Positions 27,186-36,620 are shown, counted from the stretch's first letter. The stretch: 64,000 nt of DNA from Gilliamella apis (GCF_002142155.1 NZ_NASD01000004.1:62001-126000), one strand, 5' to 3'. Notes: a model not told the origin generated them from the letters alone. Numbers and translations: made by a program.

Positions 27186-28724
27186 TTACTCATTGGTTAA
27201 GAATAATTTAAGTGATGGATTTTCAGTTTCATTATTAAAACCATAATCCAACTCGGTTAAATGTTTTGTAAAGGTTGTATGGCTAGCTTTATCTATTTCA
27301 AAAGCAGCTAATACTCGGCCATAATCGGTACCGTGACTACGATAATGGAACATTGATATATTCCAGTTAGTACCTAGCGTTTGTAAAAACTTAAGCAATG
27401 CACCTTGTGATTCAGGAAACTCAAAACTATAAACTTGTTCGTTAAGAGGTTGACATGGTTTGCCACCAATCATATAACGAACATGTAGTTTTGCCATTTC
27501 GTCATCAGTGAGATCGACAACTTGATAATCAGCTGCGCTGAGTTCTTGCATGATTTCGTCTTTTTCATTGCTTTTGGCAATTTTAACGCCAACAAATATG
27601 CGAGCTGATTTGTCGTCATGATAGCGGTAGTTGAATTCTGTGACTGCTCGTCCACCTAATAATTGGCAAAATTTTAAAAAGCTTCCCTTTTGTTCAGGTA
27701 TAGTTACCGCTAAGAGTACTTCACGTTTTTCACCCAATTCACAACGTTCAGATACATAACGTAGATTATGGAAGTTTAAGTTAGCTCCAGATAAAATGTG
27801 GGCTAAATTTTCACCACAAATGTTATTTTGTTCGACATACTTTTTAAGACCAGCTAATGCTACTGCACCCGATGGTTCGGCAATGGCACGTACATTATCA
27901 AATAGATCTTTAACTGCCGCACAGATTTCATCGCTATCAACAGTAATGATATCGTCAATATATTGCTGACAGAGTCTAAATGTTTCATCACCAATTCGTT
28001 TAACTGCAACACCTTCAGCAAATAAACCAACCCGATCAAGATCGACTGGATGTCCTGCAACTAAAGCCGCTTTCAAGCAGGCCGCATCTTCAGGTTCAAC
28101 CGCAATCACTTTTATTGATGGCATGATTTGCTTAATTAATACGGCAATACCAGCAGCGAGTCCGCCACCACCGACAGGCACAAAAATGCGGTCAAGCTTG
28201 GCATTTTGTTGCAGCAGTTCCATAGCAATACTGCCTTGACCGGCGATAACTAGTGGATGATCAAAAGGTGGAATAAAAATCCGATTTTGTTGCTTGGCCA
28301 GCTCCATTGCTTTGGCTTTAGCTTCGTCAAAATTGGCTCCATAAAGTAATACTTCACCACCAAAGTCTTTTACGGCTTCGACTTTGATATCTGCCGTATT
28401 TAATGGCATGACAATTAGCGATTTAATCCCTAATTTAGTTGCTGAAAATGCAACACCTTGGGCATGATTACCGGCTGATGCGGCAACTACACCACATTTA
28501 CGTTCTTCAGGGCTTAAGCTGGCTATCATGGCTTGGGCGCCACGAATTTTGAAACTATGGACTAATTGACGATCCTCCCGTTTAACAAAAATTTGATTTT
28601 TTAAACGAGTGGAGATTTTTTCCATATGTTCCAGTGGTGTCACTTGGGCAACATCATACACTGCACTGCATAGTGTAGCTTTTAAATAATCAGCGCCGGT
28701 TAGTTTGTTAGCTTGTTGATTCAC
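27186..28724 (-). CDS. ilvA: Threonine deaminase (biosynthetic)
   Basis: PLP enzyme converting threonine to 2-oxobutyrate, the committed step to isoleucine and the point of isoleucine feedback inhibition. The PLP lysine is Lys59 in VHSFKIRG; the phosphate-binding GGGGLAAG follows. Two ACT-like regulatory repeats (about 330-512, LLAVTIPEQKGSFLKF and YSFEFPESQGALLKF) mark the biosynthetic, allosteric form. The GTG at 28724 is chosen over a GTG at 28733, because AGGTGG, which includes the upstream GTG, is the ribosome binding site 5 bases before it. That leaves a one-base gap after the ilvD stop. Last gene of the operon. Confidence 0.95.
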   Translation of the reverse strand: MNQQANKLTGADYLKATLCSAVYDVAQVTPLEHMEKISTRLKNQIFVKREDRQLVHSFKIRGAQAMIASLSPEERKCGVVAASAGNHAQGVAFSATKLGIKSLIVMPLNTADIKVEAVKDFGGEVLLYGANFDEAKAKAMELAKQQNRIFIPPFDHPLVIAGQGSIAMELLQQNAKLDRIFVPVGGGGLAAGIAVLIKQIMPSIKVIAVEPEDAACLKAALVAGHPVDLDRVGLFAEGVAVKRIGDETFRLCQQYIDDIITVDSDEICAAVKDLFDNVRAIAEPSGAVALAGLKKYVEQNNICGENLAHILSGANLNFHNLRYVSERCELGEKREVLLAVTIPEQKGSFLKFCQLLGGRAVTEFNYRYHDDKSARIFVGVKIAKSNEKDEIMQELSAADYQVVDLTDDEMAKLHVRYMIGGKPCQPLNEQVYSFEFPESQGALLKFLQTLGTNWNISMFHYRSHGTDYGRVLAAFEIDKASHTTFTKHLTELDYGFNNETENPSLKLFLTNE

Positions 28725-28725
28725 A

Positions 28726-30576
28726 TTAACCACCTAATTTGCTTTTATCACGTACCGCACCTTTGTCTGCACTAGTTGCTAAGCTAGCATAAGCTTTTAG
28801 TGCATATGAGACATAACGGTCACGATTATGAGGAGTAAAGGCTTTATCACCACGAGCAAGTTCTGCGACACGGCGACGTTCTAATTCATCTTCTGGTACG
28901 ATGAGCTCTAATTTACGATTTGGGATGTCGATATCGATAATATCGCCATCACGAACAAGACCAATCACCCCACCATTAGCAGCTTCTGGTGAAATGTGAC
29001 CAATAGATAATCCCGATGAACCACCAGAAAAACGACCATCAGTGATTAATGCACAGGCTTTACCAAGCCCCATTGATTTTAAGTAACTTGTCGGATAGAG
29101 CATCTCTTGCATACCTGGTCCACCTTTTGGTCCTTCGTAGACAATCACTACCACATCGCCTGCCACTACTTTGCCACCTAAAATTGCATCAACAGCATCT
29201 TCTTGGCTTTCATAAACTTTGGCCGGACCACGGAAGACTAGGTTTTCGGCAGCAACACTGGCGGTTTTTACAATAGCGCCATCTTGGGCGACGTTACCGT
29301 AAAGGGTTGCTAATCCACCATCTTGGCTATAAGCATGTGCTTTATCACGAATACAGCCATTTTCACGATCATCATCTAAGCTATCCCAATAACAATCTTG
29401 AGAAAAGGCCTTGGTGGTGCGAATGCCTGCTGGACCACTGCGATACATTTTTTTGACGGCTTCGTCAGTTGTTTGCGTAATATCATATTTGGCAAAGGTT
29501 TCTTGTAAACTTAAACCTAGTACGTTGTGTACGTTACGGTTTAGTAATCCTGCTTTGTCCAATTCAGACATGATGGAGACCACCCCCCCGGCACGGTGGA
29601 CATCTTCCATATGATAAATTGCGGTACTTGGTGCAACTTTACATAGATGAGGAACTTTGCGTGATAATCTGTCGATGTCAGACATGGTAAAGTCTATTTC
29701 ACCTTCTTGTGCTGTGGCAAGTAAATGTAATACGGTATTTGTTGAGCCACCCATGGCGATATCAAGTGACATAGCATTTTCATAAGCAGCTTTAGTCGCA
29801 ATTGAACGAGGTAAATAAGCCAAATCATCATGCTCGTAATACTGCTTAGTTATTTCAACAATGCGCTTAGCCGCATTTAAGAAAAGTTGTTCACGCTGTT
29901 TGTGGGTGGCAACCAGTGAGCCATTACCCGGTAAAGAGAGGCCTAATGCTTCGGTTAAACAGTTCATTGAGTTAGCAGTAAACATCCCCGAGCATGATCC
30001 ACAAGTCGGGCAGGCTGATTGTTCAATAGCCTCGCTGTCAGCATCGCTAACAGTAGGATTAGCACTTTGGATCATAGCATCAACTAAGTCGAGTTTGATG
30101 ATTTGATCTGACAGCTTAGTTTTACCGGCTTCCATTGGACCGCCCGAAACAAATACGGTTGGAATGTTTAAGCGCAGTGACGCCATTAACATCCCTGGGG
30201 TAATTTTGTCACAGTTTGAGATACAGATCATAGCATCAGCACAGTGTGCATTAACCATATATTCAACTGAATCGGCAATGAGTTCTCGAGATGGTAATGA
30301 ATAAAGCATACCACCATGGCCCATAGCGATACCATCATCAACAGCAATAGTATTAAACTCTTTGGCAATACCACCACAAGCTTCAATTTCTTTTGCCACT
30401 AGTTGACCAATATCTTTTAAGTGGACATGGCCCGGTACGAATTGTGTGAATGAATTAACCACTGCAATGATGGGTTTACCAAAGTCTTCATTTTTTACGC
30501 CTGTTGCACGCCATAAGGCGCGGGCGCCTGCCATATTGCGACCTTCAACTGAGGTTGCCGAACGATATTTAGGCAT
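28726..30576 (-). CDS. ilvD: Dihydroxy-acid dehydratase
   Basis: Iron-sulfur dehydratase of the common isoleucine/valine pathway, making the 2-oxo acids from the dihydroxy acids. The 616 residues equal the E. coli length. Cluster-ligand cysteines are seen in [13 protein letters not shown] (near 120) and [17 protein letters not shown] (near 190-206), and the C-terminal [19 protein letters not shown] is intact. It lies between ilvE and ilvA in the operon; a GC-rich hairpin separates it from ilvE. Confidence 0.97.
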   Translation of the reverse strand: MPKYRSATSVEGRNMAGARALWRATGVKNEDFGKPIIAVVNSFTQFVPGHVHLKDIGQLVAKEIEACGGIAKEFNTIAVDDGIAMGHGGMLYSLPSRELIADSVEYMVNAHCADAMICISNCDKITPGMLMASLRLNIPTVFVSGGPMEAGKTKLSDQIIKLDLVDAMIQSANPTVSDADSEAIEQSACPTCGSCSGMFTANSMNCLTEALGLSLPGNGSLVATHKQREQLFLNAAKRIVEITKQYYEHDDLAYLPRSIATKAAYENAMSLDIAMGGSTNTVLHLLATAQEGEIDFTMSDIDRLSRKVPHLCKVAPSTAIYHMEDVHRAGGVVSIMSELDKAGLLNRNVHNVLGLSLQETFAKYDITQTTDEAVKKMYRSGPAGIRTTKAFSQDCYWDSLDDDRENGCIRDKAHAYSQDGGLATLYGNVAQDGAIVKTASVAAENLVFRGPAKVYESQEDAVDAILGGKVVAGDVVVIVYEGPKGGPGMQEMLYPTSYLKSMGLGKACALITDGRFSGGSSGLSIGHISPEAANGGVIGLVRDGDIIDIDIPNRKLELIVPEDELERRRVAELARGDKAFTPHNRDRYVSYALKAYASLATSADKGAVRDKSKLGG

Positions 30577-30660
30577 TTGTTGCTCCCAATTTTTCCTAAT
30601 GCAAGCGACCGATTTCTATCGGTACATTTTTGAGTTCTTAATAAATAGTAAAATGATGAC

Positions 30661-30687
30661 ACCGCCGAATTAATCTAAATCGGCGGT
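30661..30687 (-). other. GC-rich hairpin in the ilvE-ilvD spacer
   Basis: Perfect 8-bp stem ACCGCCGA / TCGGCGGT with an 11-nt loop, inside the 123-bp ilvE-ilvD gap of the same operon. No U-tract follows on the minus strand. It is probably an mRNA stability, processing or weak attenuation element. Confidence 0.6.
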
Positions 30688-30699
30688 ACTTATCAATGC

Positions 30700-31629
30700 T
30701 TATTTAATTAGATCTAACCAACCATATTTATCTTCAGTTTTTCCATCGAACAATCCGAAGAATGTTTGTTGGATTTGTTTAGTGATTGGGCCACAACGAC
30801 CAATACCAACTTGAATACGATCAACACTTCGTACAGGTGTGATTTCGGCAGCAGTACCGGTCATAAACACTTCATCAGCAAGATATAGTGATTCACGAGA
30901 CAGAGTCTGTTCACGTACTTCAATGCCTAAATCACGAGCAAGGGTAATGATGGCATCACGAGTGATCCCTGGAAGTGCAGATGATGATAGTAATGGGGTA
31001 AATAAGATACCGTCTTTAACGATAAATAGGTTTTCACCTGAACCTTCAGAAAGCTGACCGTTAACGTCTAATGCAATCCCTTCTTGGAAGCCATTAGCAC
31101 GAGCTTCAGATCCGATAAGTAGTGATGATAAGTAGTTACCACCAGCTTTTGCTGCTGCTGGAATGGTATTTGGAGCAAAACGGTTCCATGATGATACCAT
31201 GGCATCAATACCTTGTTCTAAGGCGTCTTCACCAAGGTAGGCACCCCATGGGAATGCAGCAATCATAACATCTGTTTGATAACCTGCAGGTGGAATAACA
31301 CCCATACCAACATCACCAATAAATGCTAATGGACGAATGTATGCGCTTTTTAAATTGTTTTTCTTAATTACTTGGCGGGTTGCTTCCATGATCTCTTCAA
31401 GTGAATAAGGAACAGGAAAACGATAAATTTTAGCTGAATTCAATAGGCGCTGTGCATGTTCTTTATGACGAAAAATTGCTGGCCCTTTGTTTGTTTCATA
31501 ACAACGGACACCTTCGAATACTGAAGTACCATAATGCAGGGCATGTGACATTACGTGAATTTTAGCATCTGCCCATGGAATCATTTCGCCATTTAACCAA
31601 ATATAATCAGATTTTGCTGTAGTACCCAT
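30700..31629 (-). CDS. ilvE: Branched-chain amino acid aminotransferase
   Basis: Fold-type IV PLP aminotransferase that makes isoleucine, valine and leucine from their 2-oxo acids. The 309 residues equal E. coli IlvE. The PLP lysine is Lys161 in PAAAKAGGNYLSSLL, and YIRPLAFIGDVGMG and the C-terminal SGTAAEITPV-like MTGTAAEITPVRSVD are conserved. The ATG at 31629, eight bases after AGAGGA, is preferred to an in-frame ATG at 31665 that would add 12 basic residues absent from the family. It is third structural gene of ilvGMEDA and may also have its own promoter. Confidence 0.96.
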   Translation of the reverse strand: MGTTAKSDYIWLNGEMIPWADAKIHVMSHALHYGTSVFEGVRCYETNKGPAIFRHKEHAQRLLNSAKIYRFPVPYSLEEIMEATRQVIKKNNLKSAYIRPLAFIGDVGMGVIPPAGYQTDVMIAAFPWGAYLGEDALEQGIDAMVSSWNRFAPNTIPAAAKAGGNYLSSLLIGSEARANGFQEGIALDVNGQLSEGSGENLFIVKDGILFTPLLSSSALPGITRDAIITLARDLGIEVREQTLSRESLYLADEVFMTGTAAEITPVRSVDRIQVGIGRCGPITKQIQQTFFGLFDGKTEDKYGWLDLIK

Positions 31630-31696
31630 TTTTGTTTTCCTCTTAAATTTACTTTTGTTAAGCATGCATACTGCTTTTGTTCATTTAATGGTAAGC

Positions 31697-31702
31697 ATTA
31701 TA
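31697..31702 (-). promoter_or_regulatory. Possible internal promoter for ilvE
   Basis: A perfect TATAAT -10 on the minus strand lies in the unusually long (154-bp) ilvM-ilvE gap, about 70 bases before the ilvE start. The -35 region is only A-rich. An internal ilvE promoter is known in E. coli, which makes this reasonable but unproven. Confidence 0.4.
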
Positions 31703-31783
31703 CATCACTTTTTTTTTGTTTAACTTCTATAAAAATACTCTTTTTTATTTAACCTATTGTTTGAATAAGGTTTATTGTAAGTT

Positions 31784-32014
31784 TTATTCAATCGCTATAA
31801 CATCTTCCAATTTGCCAATTTGGCTTTGTAATGATGATAGTGCTCGTTCCGTAGTAAATGTTAGATTTAAGATAAATAAATGATTATCAATTGATTGCAT
31901 TTGCATCTGTTGTATATGCGCGCCACGGTGGCGAACAACGCGTAAAATGCGTTCAAGAGAACCTAATTTATCATTGGCCTTTATAGTAAATTGATGTGTC
32001 GCTAATTGATTCAT
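31784..32014 (-). CDS. ilvM: Acetolactate synthase II small subunit
   Basis: ACT-domain regulatory subunit of acetohydroxyacid synthase II. The 76-residue protein has the core RILRVVRHRGAHIQQMQMQ, matching the ERVLRVVRHRGF motif of E. coli IlvM, and is slightly shorter at the C-terminus. Two starts are possible (GTG at 32017, ATG at 32014). AAGGAG is six bases before the ATG, which is chosen. It begins three bases after the ilvG stop. Confidence 0.92.
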   Translation of the reverse strand: MNQLATHQFTIKANDKLGSLERILRVVRHRGAHIQQMQMQSIDNHLFILNLTFTTERALSSLQSQIGKLEDVIAIE

Positions 32015-32017
32015 CAC

Positions 32018-33694
32018 TTACTCCTTATTACTTTTATCTAACATATTTTCATTTGCTGCCCCTGGTGGTACTAGTGGCCATACGTTTTCTAGTTCATCAA
32101 TACATACATGCAGTAAGTAAGCACTGGATGAATTAAATAGATTATCAAGTGCTGGTTCGATTTCCGCTTTTTTGCTGATCATTTGTCCCGGAATATCAAA
32201 TGCTTTAGCTAACATTAGAAAGTCTGGGTTATCCGATAAATTGGTTTCGCTATATCTTTCATTAAAAAAAAGTTCTTGCCATTGTCTGACCATACCTAAG
32301 CGTTGATTATCAATTAGCACAATTTTTACTGGCAATTTTTTACGTTTTATTGTGGTTAATTCTTGTACATTCATCATAAAAGAACCATCACCAGATACAC
32401 AAATTACCATATCTTCAGGTCTGGACATTTGTGCTCCTATTGCAGCGGGTAGACCGAAGCCCATTGTTCCTAATCCACTGGAAGTAATAAAGTTTTGTGG
32501 ATGATTAAAACTCATATGTTGCGCTGTCCACATTTGGTGTTGACCGACATCAGTGGTAATTACGCTGTTAACAGGTCTTCTTTCTGAAATACGTTTTAGT
32601 AATGCCGGTGCATAGATAGCTTCCCCTGGATGATCGTAGCGGGTAGGGTGTTGCGCCTTTAATTGTTTAATTCTCTCGTGCCAATCTTTAATAGAGACAG
32701 TTTGATGAAGCATTGGTAAAACATGTTTGATATCGCCCTGTAATCCTAAATGGCTTTGACGTAATTTATTGATTTCAGACTGATCAATATCGATATGAAT
32801 GACTTTAGCATGTTTAGCAAATTCATTAAGCTTGCCTGTTACTCGATCGTCAAATCTAACGCCTAAAGCAATCAGTAAATCACACTCTTGTACCGCTAAA
32901 TTAGCTGCTTTGGCACCATGCATACCAATTAATCCTAAGTAATAAGGATTGTTAAGATCAGCAACACCGAGTCCTTTTAATGTCGATACACTAGGTATTT
33001 GCGTTAAGTTCATAAATTCACGCATTTCTGCAATTGCATTTGATAGTCCAACGCCACCACCAATATAAAGCATTGGTTTTTTGGCTTGGCAAATCATTTG
33101 TTTAGCAAGAGTTATCTCGTCAGATGAGATTGGATATAATTGAGCATTATCAGAAGGAGTTTTTATGGTTGTCGGTGTTAAATAGGTTTGGTAATCATGT
33201 TCGGCAAGCTGGATATCTTTTGGGATGTCAATTAATATTGGTCCCGGCCTGCCCGAATTGGCTAAATTGAAAGCCTCTTGTAAGGTATTCGGCAACTGGG
33301 TGGCATCATCAATTAAATAGCTATGTTTGGTGCAAGCTAAGGATAAGCCTAAAACATCAACTTCTTGAAAGGCATCAGTGCCAATTAATGTAGTTGGAAC
33401 TTGTCCGGTAATGGCTATAACGGGTACTGAATCAATTAATGCATCAGCAAGGCCTGTAATAATATTGGTTGCACCAGGGCCTGATGTTGCAATACAAACT
33501 CCAATTTTGCCGGTAGCGCGAGCATAACCAATGGCTGCCATTGCGGCACCTTGTTCATGACGGCATAGTACGTGTTCAATTCCACCATCATAAAGTGCAT
33601 CGTATAGAGGCATAATTTGACCACCAGGATATCCAAAAACGGTGGTAATGCCTTTTTCTTTTAAGGTTTTTACTATCCACTGTGTTCCTAACAT
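32018..33694 (-). CDS. ilvG: Acetolactate synthase II large subunit
   Basis: Thiamine-diphosphate enzyme that forms acetolactate and acetohydroxybutyrate, the first shared step to valine, leucine and isoleucine. Catalytic Glu47 (CRHEQGA), the FAD-type region and the TPP motif beginning [12 protein letters not shown] and ending [11 protein letters not shown] are present. The open frame is complete at 558 residues (E. coli family 548), unlike E. coli K-12 where ilvG is frameshifted. The isoform is type II, which in E. coli relatives is resistant to valine inhibition. First structural gene after the leader peptide and attenuator. Confidence 0.96.
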   Translation of the reverse strand: MLGTQWIVKTLKEKGITTVFGYPGGQIMPLYDALYDGGIEHVLCRHEQGAAMAAIGYARATGKIGVCIATSGPGATNIITGLADALIDSVPVIAITGQVPTTLIGTDAFQEVDVLGLSLACTKHSYLIDDATQLPNTLQEAFNLANSGRPGPILIDIPKDIQLAEHDYQTYLTPTTIKTPSDNAQLYPISSDEITLAKQMICQAKKPMLYIGGGVGLSNAIAEMREFMNLTQIPSVSTLKGLGVADLNNPYYLGLIGMHGAKAANLAVQECDLLIALGVRFDDRVTGKLNEFAKHAKVIHIDIDQSEINKLRQSHLGLQGDIKHVLPMLHQTVSIKDWHERIKQLKAQHPTRYDHPGEAIYAPALLKRISERRPVNSVITTDVGQHQMWTAQHMSFNHPQNFITSSGLGTMGFGLPAAIGAQMSRPEDMVICVSGDGSFMMNVQELTTIKRKKLPVKIVLIDNQRLGMVRQWQELFFNERYSETNLSDNPDFLMLAKAFDIPGQMISKKAEIEPALDNLFNSSSAYLLHVCIDELENVWPLVPPGAANENMLDKSNKE

Positions 33695-33748
33695 TTATTC
33701 CTCACTTGTTACTTTTGCTCATTTATTTTTAATGTCAAAATTGTTCAT

Positions 33749-33782
33749 AAAAAAACCCCCGCTTTTTGGGGCGGGGGTTTTT
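33749..33782 (-). terminator. ilv attenuator terminator
   Basis: On the minus strand a 7-bp GC stem CCCCCGC / GCGGGGG, extended by A:U pairs, with loop CCCAAAAA and seven U residues. It lies between ilvL and ilvG. Its 5' arm can alternatively pair with GCGGGGGC at 33817-33824 at the end of ilvL, forming the antiterminator. This is the classical layout of translation-coupled attenuation. Confidence 0.9.
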
Positions 33783-33802
33783 GAAATATGGTAACCATAT
33801 AT

Positions 33803-33886
33803 TTAACTCAAAAGACGCCCCCGCGTTGGAATAATGACCACGCTGACAATAATGTTAATGAGGACGACGATGAGTGAAAAATTCAT
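33803..33886 (-). CDS. ilvL: ilvGMEDA operon leader peptide
   Basis: A 27-codon ORF upstream of the attenuator, too short for ordinary ORF calling. It is dominated by the operon's end products: 6 Ile, 5 Val and 4 Leu, clustered as LIVVLINIIVSVVII, then PTRGRLLS and stop. This is the composition of E. coli IlvL, which acts as the sensor: ribosome stalling at Ile/Val/Leu codons when charged tRNAs are scarce favours the antiterminator. Ribosome binding site AATT-rich and weak. The codons for the TRGR segment encode the GC-rich strand that pairs with the terminator. Confidence 0.9.
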   Translation of the reverse strand: MNFSLIVVLINIIVSVVIIPTRGRLLS

Positions 33887-33930
33887 AATTTTTTTGTAAT
33901 TATTTTGTCATTTTTTAAAAATATTTAATC

Positions 33931-33958
33931 AAAATACTCGTTTTAAAAAAAAGTGCAA
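33931..33958 (-). promoter_or_regulatory. Candidate ilvLGMEDA promoter
   Basis: On the minus strand TTGCAC (33953-33958) and TATTTT (33931-33936) are spaced 16 bases, with a start site about 38 bases before ilvL. The -10 matches consensus at only four of six positions; several other AT-rich options exist nearby. Confidence 0.35.
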
Positions 33959-33986
33959 CTCTTTTTTATGCTTTTTTTAAAAGCAG

Positions 33987-34038
33987 TTTTAATTAGTATG
34001 TTTATTGTTTGAAAAAATTTTTGAGGAAAGGGGTTTTT
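33987..34038. repeat. Dispersed intergenic repeat, copy A
   Basis: This stretch, ending in TTGAGGAAAGGGGTTTTT (34021-34038), is similar over about 53 bp to 52057-52110, with the last 18 bases identical. It lies between the ilvL leader and a divergent lipoprotein gene. Function unknown. Confidence 0.65.
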
Positions 34039-34072
34039 TTAATTCTTAAAAAAGATTAATTTTGGTTTTAGT

Positions 34073-34102
34073 TTGGCATTTTATGGCTGGTTAGTGTATA
34101 AA
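34073..34102 (+). promoter_or_regulatory. Promoter of the lipoprotein gene at 34188
   Basis: TTGGCA (34073-34078) and TATAAA (34097-34102) separated by 18 bases, with a TG just before the -10. Predicted start near 34109, giving a leader of about 80 bases. Confidence 0.55.
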
Positions 34103-34187
34103 TATCAATCATTGAGCTTAAAAGTAAACTAACTTTTTTAACCTTATATTGCTAATCATTATTTATTACTCATTAAGAGATACCTAT

Positions 34188-34625
34188 ATGAAAATACTTA
34201 AATTGGTTACATTTTTGCTGGTAAGTGTTTTAGTGTTTGGCTGTGAGAAAGCGAAAGAAAATACCGTAGATAATGTTAATGATGAATCACTTGTTGCGGT
34301 ACAAAATGCAATGATTGAACCTATCAAGAAAGCTTTACCCATTGCGATTGATGAGTTAACGACTTTAATTGGTATCGATAAAGATAAAGATCGTAATATC
34401 GTCAATTATCAATATGAGGTTAAAAATACCTCTGAACATACGTTATTATTGCCAAGTACGTTTGATACTATCCGTCAAGCCTTGTTTAAGGCTTATTGTG
34501 AAAATAATGAAGAAATGCAGCAGTTAAAAACAGCATTTCCTGATGGTGCAAACTATCATTATTTTATTGATAATAAAGAGATTATCGTGGTTGAATTAAC
34601 CCCTGCAGATTGTCATGGGAGTTAA
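34188..34625 (+). CDS. Small lipoprotein of unknown function, paralogue 1
   Basis: A 145-residue predicted lipoprotein: MKILKLVTFLLVSVLVFGCE with lipobox VFGC (Cys19), then Glu, so outer-membrane sorting is likely. The mature part is related to the protein at 36113-36592. Both share YxYEV/YKYVM, then a near-identical end: YCxxNxEMxxxKxAFPDGAxxxYxI ... PADC. Two conserved Cys in the mature part (in YC and ADC) could form a disulfide. The in-frame ATG at 34149 would place 13 extra residues before a perfect signal, so 34188 is used. Family not recognised; likely periplasm-facing envelope protein. It is separated from its paralogue by a YghA-like dehydrogenase. Confidence 0.8.
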   Translation: MKILKLVTFLLVSVLVFGCEKAKENTVDNVNDESLVAVQNAMIEPIKKALPIAIDELTTLIGIDKDKDRNIVNYQYEVKNTSEHTLLLPSTFDTIRQALFKAYCENNEEMQQLKTAFPDGANYHYFIDNKEIIVVELTPADCHGS

Positions 34626-35044
34626 GTAAAAGTAATTAGAAATAATCTTATATATAGATGGGTAAAGAGTGCTAACAGTAGTTGTGACTACTTGCCCAAC
34701 TAATAAATAATTATTATTAAACTTGCATTGCTAGCTTAATGTTAATTTATTTGTTACACTATTTTTGTTGTTCAATTTATCATCAGTCATGGTTTTAGCA
34801 TAAGTTACTTCTGTCCTCGCTAGGCCATTCAAGGAAGTCACTGTTACTTTATTCTCAAATTTTTTTGGTTATCAATGGTTATTATTTTTTACAGTGTGTT
34901 ATCGGTTAATATAATTAATTGAATTAATTAAGTATTTTAAAGATATAAAATATGTCTGGCAATAGGATTTTGTGATTATTAATTGATTTTATTTAAGTTA
35001 TATTGAATTTGTCTACAAATACATGTCTAACTTAGGAGAAAATT
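34626..35044. other. 419-bp intergenic region with a possible minus-strand remnant
   Basis: No intact gene. The minus strand holds a protein-like stretch described separately (34731-34890). The rest is AT-rich and presumably carries the promoter of the dehydrogenase gene at 35045. Confidence 0.4.
34731..34890 (-). pseudogene. Possible frameshifted gene remnant
   Basis: The minus-strand frame ending at the TAG at 34731 reads protein-like sequence (FENKVTVTSLNGLARTEV, then TYAKTMTDDKLNNKNSVTNK). The frame is closed just upstream, but changing the length of the A7 run at about 34860-34866 would join it to IITIDNQKK in another frame. This suggests a decayed 3' end with a homopolymer frameshift. 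There is no start and I do not recognise it; chance cannot be excluded. Confidence 0.33.
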
Positions 35045-35932
35045 ATGAGTAAGCAAACCTATAATCCCACAACCAAATATCATCATGACAAGTTTCCTAA
35101 ACAAAAACAAACTCCTCCTGGCTTACAATATGAAATGAATCCAGTGCCTGATTGTGGTGAAAAAAGTTATCAAGGTCATCAACGGTTAGAAGGTCGAAAA
35201 ATGTTGGTTACTGGTGGTGATTCAGGGATTGGTCGTGCAGCAGCTATTGCTTATGCAAAAGAAGGTGCTGATGTAGCAATTAACTATTTGCCGGCGGAAC
35301 AAAAAGATGCTGAAGATGTAGCGAAAGTTATCGAATCTGTAGGGCGTAAAGCAGTGTTGATTCCAGGCGATTTAAGTGATGAGGTATTTTGCAAAAAATT
35401 AGTTGATGAAGCGCATAAAAAATTAGGTGGGCTTGATAATCTAACCTTAGTGGCTGGTAAACAAACAGCTGTAGAAGATATTATGCAATTGACTACGGAA
35501 CAAATCATTAAAACCTTTGAAATCAATGTGTTTTCACTATTTTGGGTAACCAAAGCCGCATTGGGTTATTTAAAACCGGGTTCGACGATTATTACCACTT
35601 CTTCGGTGCAAGCTTACCAACCAAGTGGTAACTTATTGGATTATGCTTCAACCAAAACGGCGATTATCGCGTTCACTCGTGGCTTAGCTGCGCAATTAGG
35701 TAGTAAAGGTATTCGTGTTAATTGTGTAGCACCAGGTCCAGTATGGACACCATTACAAATTTGTGGTGGTCAACCAAGTGAAGTGATTCCAGAGTTTGGT
35801 AAACAAACACCATTAAAACGTGCGGGGCAACCGGTAGAACTAGCTGGCGTGTATGTGCATTTAGCATCAGAAGAATCAAGCTATACCACCGCCGAAGTAT
35901 ATGGTGTAACTGGTGGTATGCATATTAATTAA
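35045..35932 (+). CDS. yghA: YghA-like short-chain dehydrogenase
   Basis: NAD(P)-dependent oxidoreductase of the classical short-chain dehydrogenase family, 295 residues, aligning along its whole length with E. coli YghA. The YghA-type N-terminal extension ([19 protein letters not shown] ... [13 protein letters not shown]) is present. The cofactor motif TGGDSGIG lies at 56-63, catalytic Ser near 186-187 (TTSSVQAY) and Tyr200/Lys204 (YASTK). Family members are linked to general stress and act on aldehydes or alcohols; the true substrate is not known. AGGAGA is about 4-9 bases before ATG. Single gene with its own terminator, between two paralogous lipoprotein genes. Confidence 0.9.
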   Translation: MSKQTYNPTTKYHHDKFPKQKQTPPGLQYEMNPVPDCGEKSYQGHQRLEGRKMLVTGGDSGIGRAAAIAYAKEGADVAINYLPAEQKDAEDVAKVIESVGRKAVLIPGDLSDEVFCKKLVDEAHKKLGGLDNLTLVAGKQTAVEDIMQLTTEQIIKTFEINVFSLFWVTKAALGYLKPGSTIITTSSVQAYQPSGNLLDYASTKTAIIAFTRGLAAQLGSKGIRVNCVAPGPVWTPLQICGGQPSEVIPEFGKQTPLKRAGQPVELAGVYVHLASEESSYTTAEVYGVTGGMHIN

Positions 35933-35954
35933 TTTATAATAATTACAATATGTT

Positions 35955-35977
35955 AAAGGGCTATTGTAGCCCTTTTT
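35955..35977 (+). terminator. Terminator of the YghA-like gene
   Basis: Perfect 9-bp stem AAAGGGCTA / TAGCCCTTT with loop TTG, running into TTTTT. Confidence 0.85.
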
Positions 35978-36112
35978 ATATATTGTATAAAAATGATTTT
36001 TTCTTTCTTCTTTACTATTAAAGTTGTGTATTTTTTTATAGTTATAATTTACAATTTAATAGTCTTCTTCATCTAATTAAGTGATTAATTAATTTTATAA
36101 TAAGGAATTTAT

Positions 36113-36592
36113 ATGAAAGGTTTAAAATATTCAGCATTGATCTTTATAGCTGCTGCTCTATTTGGTTGTGATGATTCAAAATCTAAACCAGCTGATAATA
36201 GTACTAATAGTGAGCCAGCAAAAACTGCACCAGTTTCAAATGATACGCAGGCAACTAAGCCAGATCTAAGTAAAGCTCAGGATAAATATATTAGTGAAGC
36301 TAAACGTTTACTACCAGTAAAAGTGAATGAATATTCTAACCTAGTTGATCTTTATAAAGAGAATAATTCAATTAACTATAAATATGTAATGGATGTATCT
36401 AAAGATGATTTGGATATTGACCAAAGTAAAAAAGTTACTGCTGATGCATTAAAAACTCTTTATTGTTCAGATAATAGCGAAATGAAAGACTTTAAAAATG
36501 CTTTTCCCGATGGTGCGATTCACAATTATTATATTAAAGATGAAATGGTATTTAGTATACACTTAAAACCAGCTGATTGTGATGCAAAATAG
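36113..36592 (+). CDS. Small lipoprotein of unknown function, paralogue 2
   Basis: A 159-residue predicted lipoprotein: MKGLKYSALIFIAAALFGCD with lipobox LFGC (Cys19). The following residues include Asp at +2, which in E. coli-type sorting would retain it in the inner membrane, unlike paralogue 1. A Ser/Thr/Pro/Lys-rich linker (about 20-55) precedes a globular part whose end (LYCSDNSEMKDFKNAFPDGA ... LKPADC) closely matches the protein at 34188. AAGGAA is 7 bases before the ATG. Function unknown; differing sorting signals suggest the pair may sit in different membranes. Confidence 0.8.
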   Translation: MKGLKYSALIFIAAALFGCDDSKSKPADNSTNSEPAKTAPVSNDTQATKPDLSKAQDKYISEAKRLLPVKVNEYSNLVDLYKENNSINYKYVMDVSKDDLDIDQSKKVTADALKTLYCSDNSEMKDFKNAFPDGAIHNYYIKDEMVFSIHLKPADCDAK

Positions 36593-36620
36593 TTAAAAAT
36601 AATTAGTATTTTTATTAGCA

